A stretch of DNA of 7,105 nt from Lentisphaerota bacterium (GTDB lineage Bacteria; Verrucomicrobiota; Kiritimatiellia; RFP12; UBA3636): NCBI GenBank assembly GCA_012514445.1, contig JAAZAI010000421.1, positions 1 through 7,105 on the forward strand, written 5' to 3'. The notes below the pieces were generated by a model. It was not told where the DNA came from. It ran no database searches and saw only the letters and a program-made list of their open reading frames with translations. The position numbers and the translations under genes were made by a program. Shown here piece after piece: positions 6,622-7,105 of the stretch. Numbering within the stretch: the first letter of the stretch is position 1; every line of letters begins with the position of its first letter.

Positions 6622-6672
6622 GAGAGCTTGCTGGCAGGGGACTGCCAGCAAGAAGAGAGTAAAACCTGTCGG
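6622..6672 (+). repeat. Palindromic repeat element, copy 1 (direct)
   Basis: Layout: GAGAG flank, left arm CTTGCTGGCAG (6627-6637), loop GGGA, right arm CTGCCAGCAAG (6642-6652), then AAGAGAGTAAAA and CCTGTCGG (6665-6672). The stem is a perfect 11 bp. A partial duplicate of the arm, GCTTGCTGG, stands just upstream at 6612-6620. No T tract follows on either strand, so it is not a standard intrinsic terminator. Confidence 0.85.
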
Positions 6673-6710
6673 ACGGGCTGTGCACCAGGCTTGTGCGAAG
6701 CGGGCCCTCC

Positions 6711-6762
6711 CGCGAGAGCTTGCTGGCAGAGCCTGCCAGCAAGAAGAGGGAAATCCTGTCGG
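6711..6762 (+). repeat. Palindromic repeat element, copy 2 (direct)
   Basis: CGCGAGAG flank (6711-6718), left arm CTTGCTGGCAG (6719-6729), loop AGC, right arm CTGCCAGCAAG (6733-6743), then AAGAGGGAAAT and CCTGTCGG (6755-6762). Both arms are identical to copy 1; the loop and the spacer after the stem differ slightly. It lies 92 nt downstream of copy 1 in the same orientation. Confidence 0.85.
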
Positions 6763-6779
6763 GAGCCTGCTCGCGAAGC

Positions 6780-6825
6780 TTTTACACTCTTCCTGCGGGC
6801 AGTCCCTTGCCCGCAGGCTCTCGCG
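6780..6825 (-). repeat. Palindromic repeat element, copy 3 (inverted)
   Basis: Read on the minus strand it begins CGCGAGAGC (6825-6817) as copy 2 does. A 10-bp stem follows (CCTGCGGGCA with TGCCCGCAGG; arms at 6817-6808 and 6801-6792) with a loop ending GGGAC, as at the same place in copy 1. Then comes AAGAGTGTAAAA (6791-6780), matching the tail of copy 1. Two stem positions differ from copies 1 and 2, and both differ in a base-paired way. Confidence 0.78.
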
Positions 6826-6844
6826 CCGGCCGTTGACCGGCGCG
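6822..6844. repeat. Inverted repeat around the dapF -35 element
   Basis: CGCGCCGG (6822-6829) and CCGGCGCG (6837-6844) form a perfect 8-bp stem with a 7-nt loop CCGTTGA. It overlaps the end of repeat copy 3 and contains the candidate -35 TTGACC. It could be an operator or a chance GC palindrome. Confidence 0.5.
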
Positions 6845-6862
6845 GGCGCGGCGTGCTAGAAT
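6833..6862 (+). promoter_or_regulatory. Sigma70-like promoter of dapF
   Basis: -35 TTGACC (6833-6838; five of six), 18-nt spacer, -10 TAGAAT (6857-6862; five of six). TGC directly before the -10 makes it an extended -10. The expected start is near 6869, giving a leader of about 65 nt before the dapF ATG. This is the best promoter match in the window. Confidence 0.7.
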
Positions 6863-6894
6863 CGGCGGCATCCGTCCGGGAGTCCGTGGCGGAT

Positions 6895-6913
6895 CGGGGG
6901 CGCTAGGCCCCCG
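6895..6913 (+). promoter_or_regulatory. Leader hairpin upstream of the dapF ribosome site
   Basis: CGGGGGC (6895-6901) pairs with GCCCCCG (6907-6913) around the loop GCTAG: a strong 7-bp GC stem ending 10 nt before GGAGG. There is no T run, so it is not an intrinsic terminator. It could stabilise the leader or do nothing. Confidence 0.45.
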
Positions 6914-6923
6914 CGAGAGGGTC

Positions 6924-6928
6924 GGAGG
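6924..6928 (+). promoter_or_regulatory. Ribosome binding site of dapF
   Basis: GGAGG with 5-nt spacing to the ATG at 6934. It decides the dapF start. Confidence 0.85.
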
Positions 6929-6933
6929 TCGAC

Positions 6934-7105
6934 ATGAAGATCAAATTCACGAAAATGCACGGCGCGGGCAATGACTTTCTGATTCTGGACGACCGCGCCG
7001 GCGCCTTCCCCGACCAGGACGCGGCGCTGGTGGCGCGGCTCGCGGCCCGGCGCTTCGGCGTAGGATGCGAAGGCGTGCTCGCGCTGCGCCTCGCCGACGC
7101 CGTCA
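6934..7105 (+). CDS. dapF: Diaminopimelate epimerase, 3' truncated
   Basis: The first 57 residues are visible and the gene runs off the right edge. DapF interconverts LL- and meso-diaminopimelate in the cytoplasm, without cofactor, using two active-site cysteines. It provides meso-DAP for peptidoglycan and for lysine synthesis. The start [20 protein letters not shown] is the family's N-terminal signature, including the substrate-binding Asn in GAGNDF. Further on, [13 protein letters not shown] occupies the place of the usual R-x-G-x-G-A/C-D-G/Q block, with Glu where Asp is usual. The catalytic cysteines lie beyond the window. It is divergent from the polysaccharide/ABC operon and has its own promoter. 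Confidence 0.93.
   Translation, partial: MKIKFTKMHGAGNDFLILDDRAGAFPDQDAALVARLAARRFGVGCEGVLALRLADAV

Larger units (their letters stand above)
6570..6933. other. 364-nt divergent intergenic region with palindromic repeats, no credible gene
   Basis: This stretch separates the minus-strand operon from dapF. Open frames crossing it have no ribosome site or family resemblance, and the hairpins dominate the composition. It holds three copies of a palindromic element, a smaller hairpin (GCGGG 6700-6704 with CCCGC 6709-6713), four occurrences of the octamer CGCGAGAG, two promoter candidates and a leader hairpin. Each is listed separately where it can be supported. Confidence 0.8.

Noticed and set aside
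6627..6652. Hairpin as a Rho-independent terminator
   Set aside because: The stem is good, but neither strand has a T run after it, and it lies upstream of divergent genes where no transcript needs to end.
6622..6825. CRISPR array
   Set aside because: Only three copies, one of them inverted, with unequal spacing of about 40 and 17 nt, and no cas genes.
6538..6906. A 122-residue + strand frame across the intergenic repeats
   Set aside because: It starts inside the glycosyltransferase gene on the opposite strand, has no ribosome site, and its sequence is dictated by the palindromes.

Overview
This is a GC-rich bacterial chromosomal window with tightly packed genes. The only AT-rich stretch is a short repeat tract near 0.86-0.97 kb. 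No ribosomal RNA or other phylogenetic marker is present. The DUF1835 and anchored TPR proteins, the GC bias and the heptamer tract would fit a member of the PVC group (Verrucomicrobiota, Kiritimatiellota, Planctomycetota) or a similar environmental lineage. That is a guess from general impression and is not proven by the sequence.

Layout. (1) Bases 1-857, + strand: the 3' part of a TRZ/ATZ-type amidohydrolase, best read as a 5-methylthioadenosine/S-adenosylhomocysteine deaminase. (2) Bases 856-972: an imperfect 7-bp tandem repeat starting inside the stop codon of that gene. (3) Bases 1001-2419, + strand: a complete class I type DNA photolyase with an intact tryptophan triad. (4) Bases 2471-6569, - strand, convergent with the photolyase: a five-gene cluster, probably one operon, read in the order WecG/TagA/CpsF glycosyltransferase, ABC ATPase, ABC-2 permease, membrane-anchored TPR-like protein, DUF1835 protein. 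Junctions are 1-nt overlap, 4-nt overlap, 7-nt gap and 2-nt gap. (5) Bases 6570-6933: a divergent 364-nt intergenic region with no credible gene. It is filled by a palindromic repeat element (two direct copies and one inverted), a repeated octamer, a strong sigma70-like promoter and a leader hairpin. (6) Bases 6934-7105, + strand: the 5' end of dapF, diaminopimelate epimerase.

How the genes may work together. The minus-strand cluster joins a surface-polysaccharide glycosyltransferase to a one-ATPase/one-permease ABC-2 transporter and a TPR-like protein with an N-terminal membrane segment. This suggests a cell-envelope function, but the substrate cannot be read from sequence. dapF supplies meso-diaminopimelate and lysine for the cell wall. 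The deaminase and photolyase are housekeeping functions (nucleoside salvage and light-driven DNA repair).

The least ordinary parts are non-coding. One is the palindromic element family between the glycosyltransferase and dapF, whose inverted copy keeps its stem through paired base changes and abuts the dapF promoter. The other is the heptamer tract between the deaminase and the photolyase. I did not find a convincing new defence or mobile system in this window.
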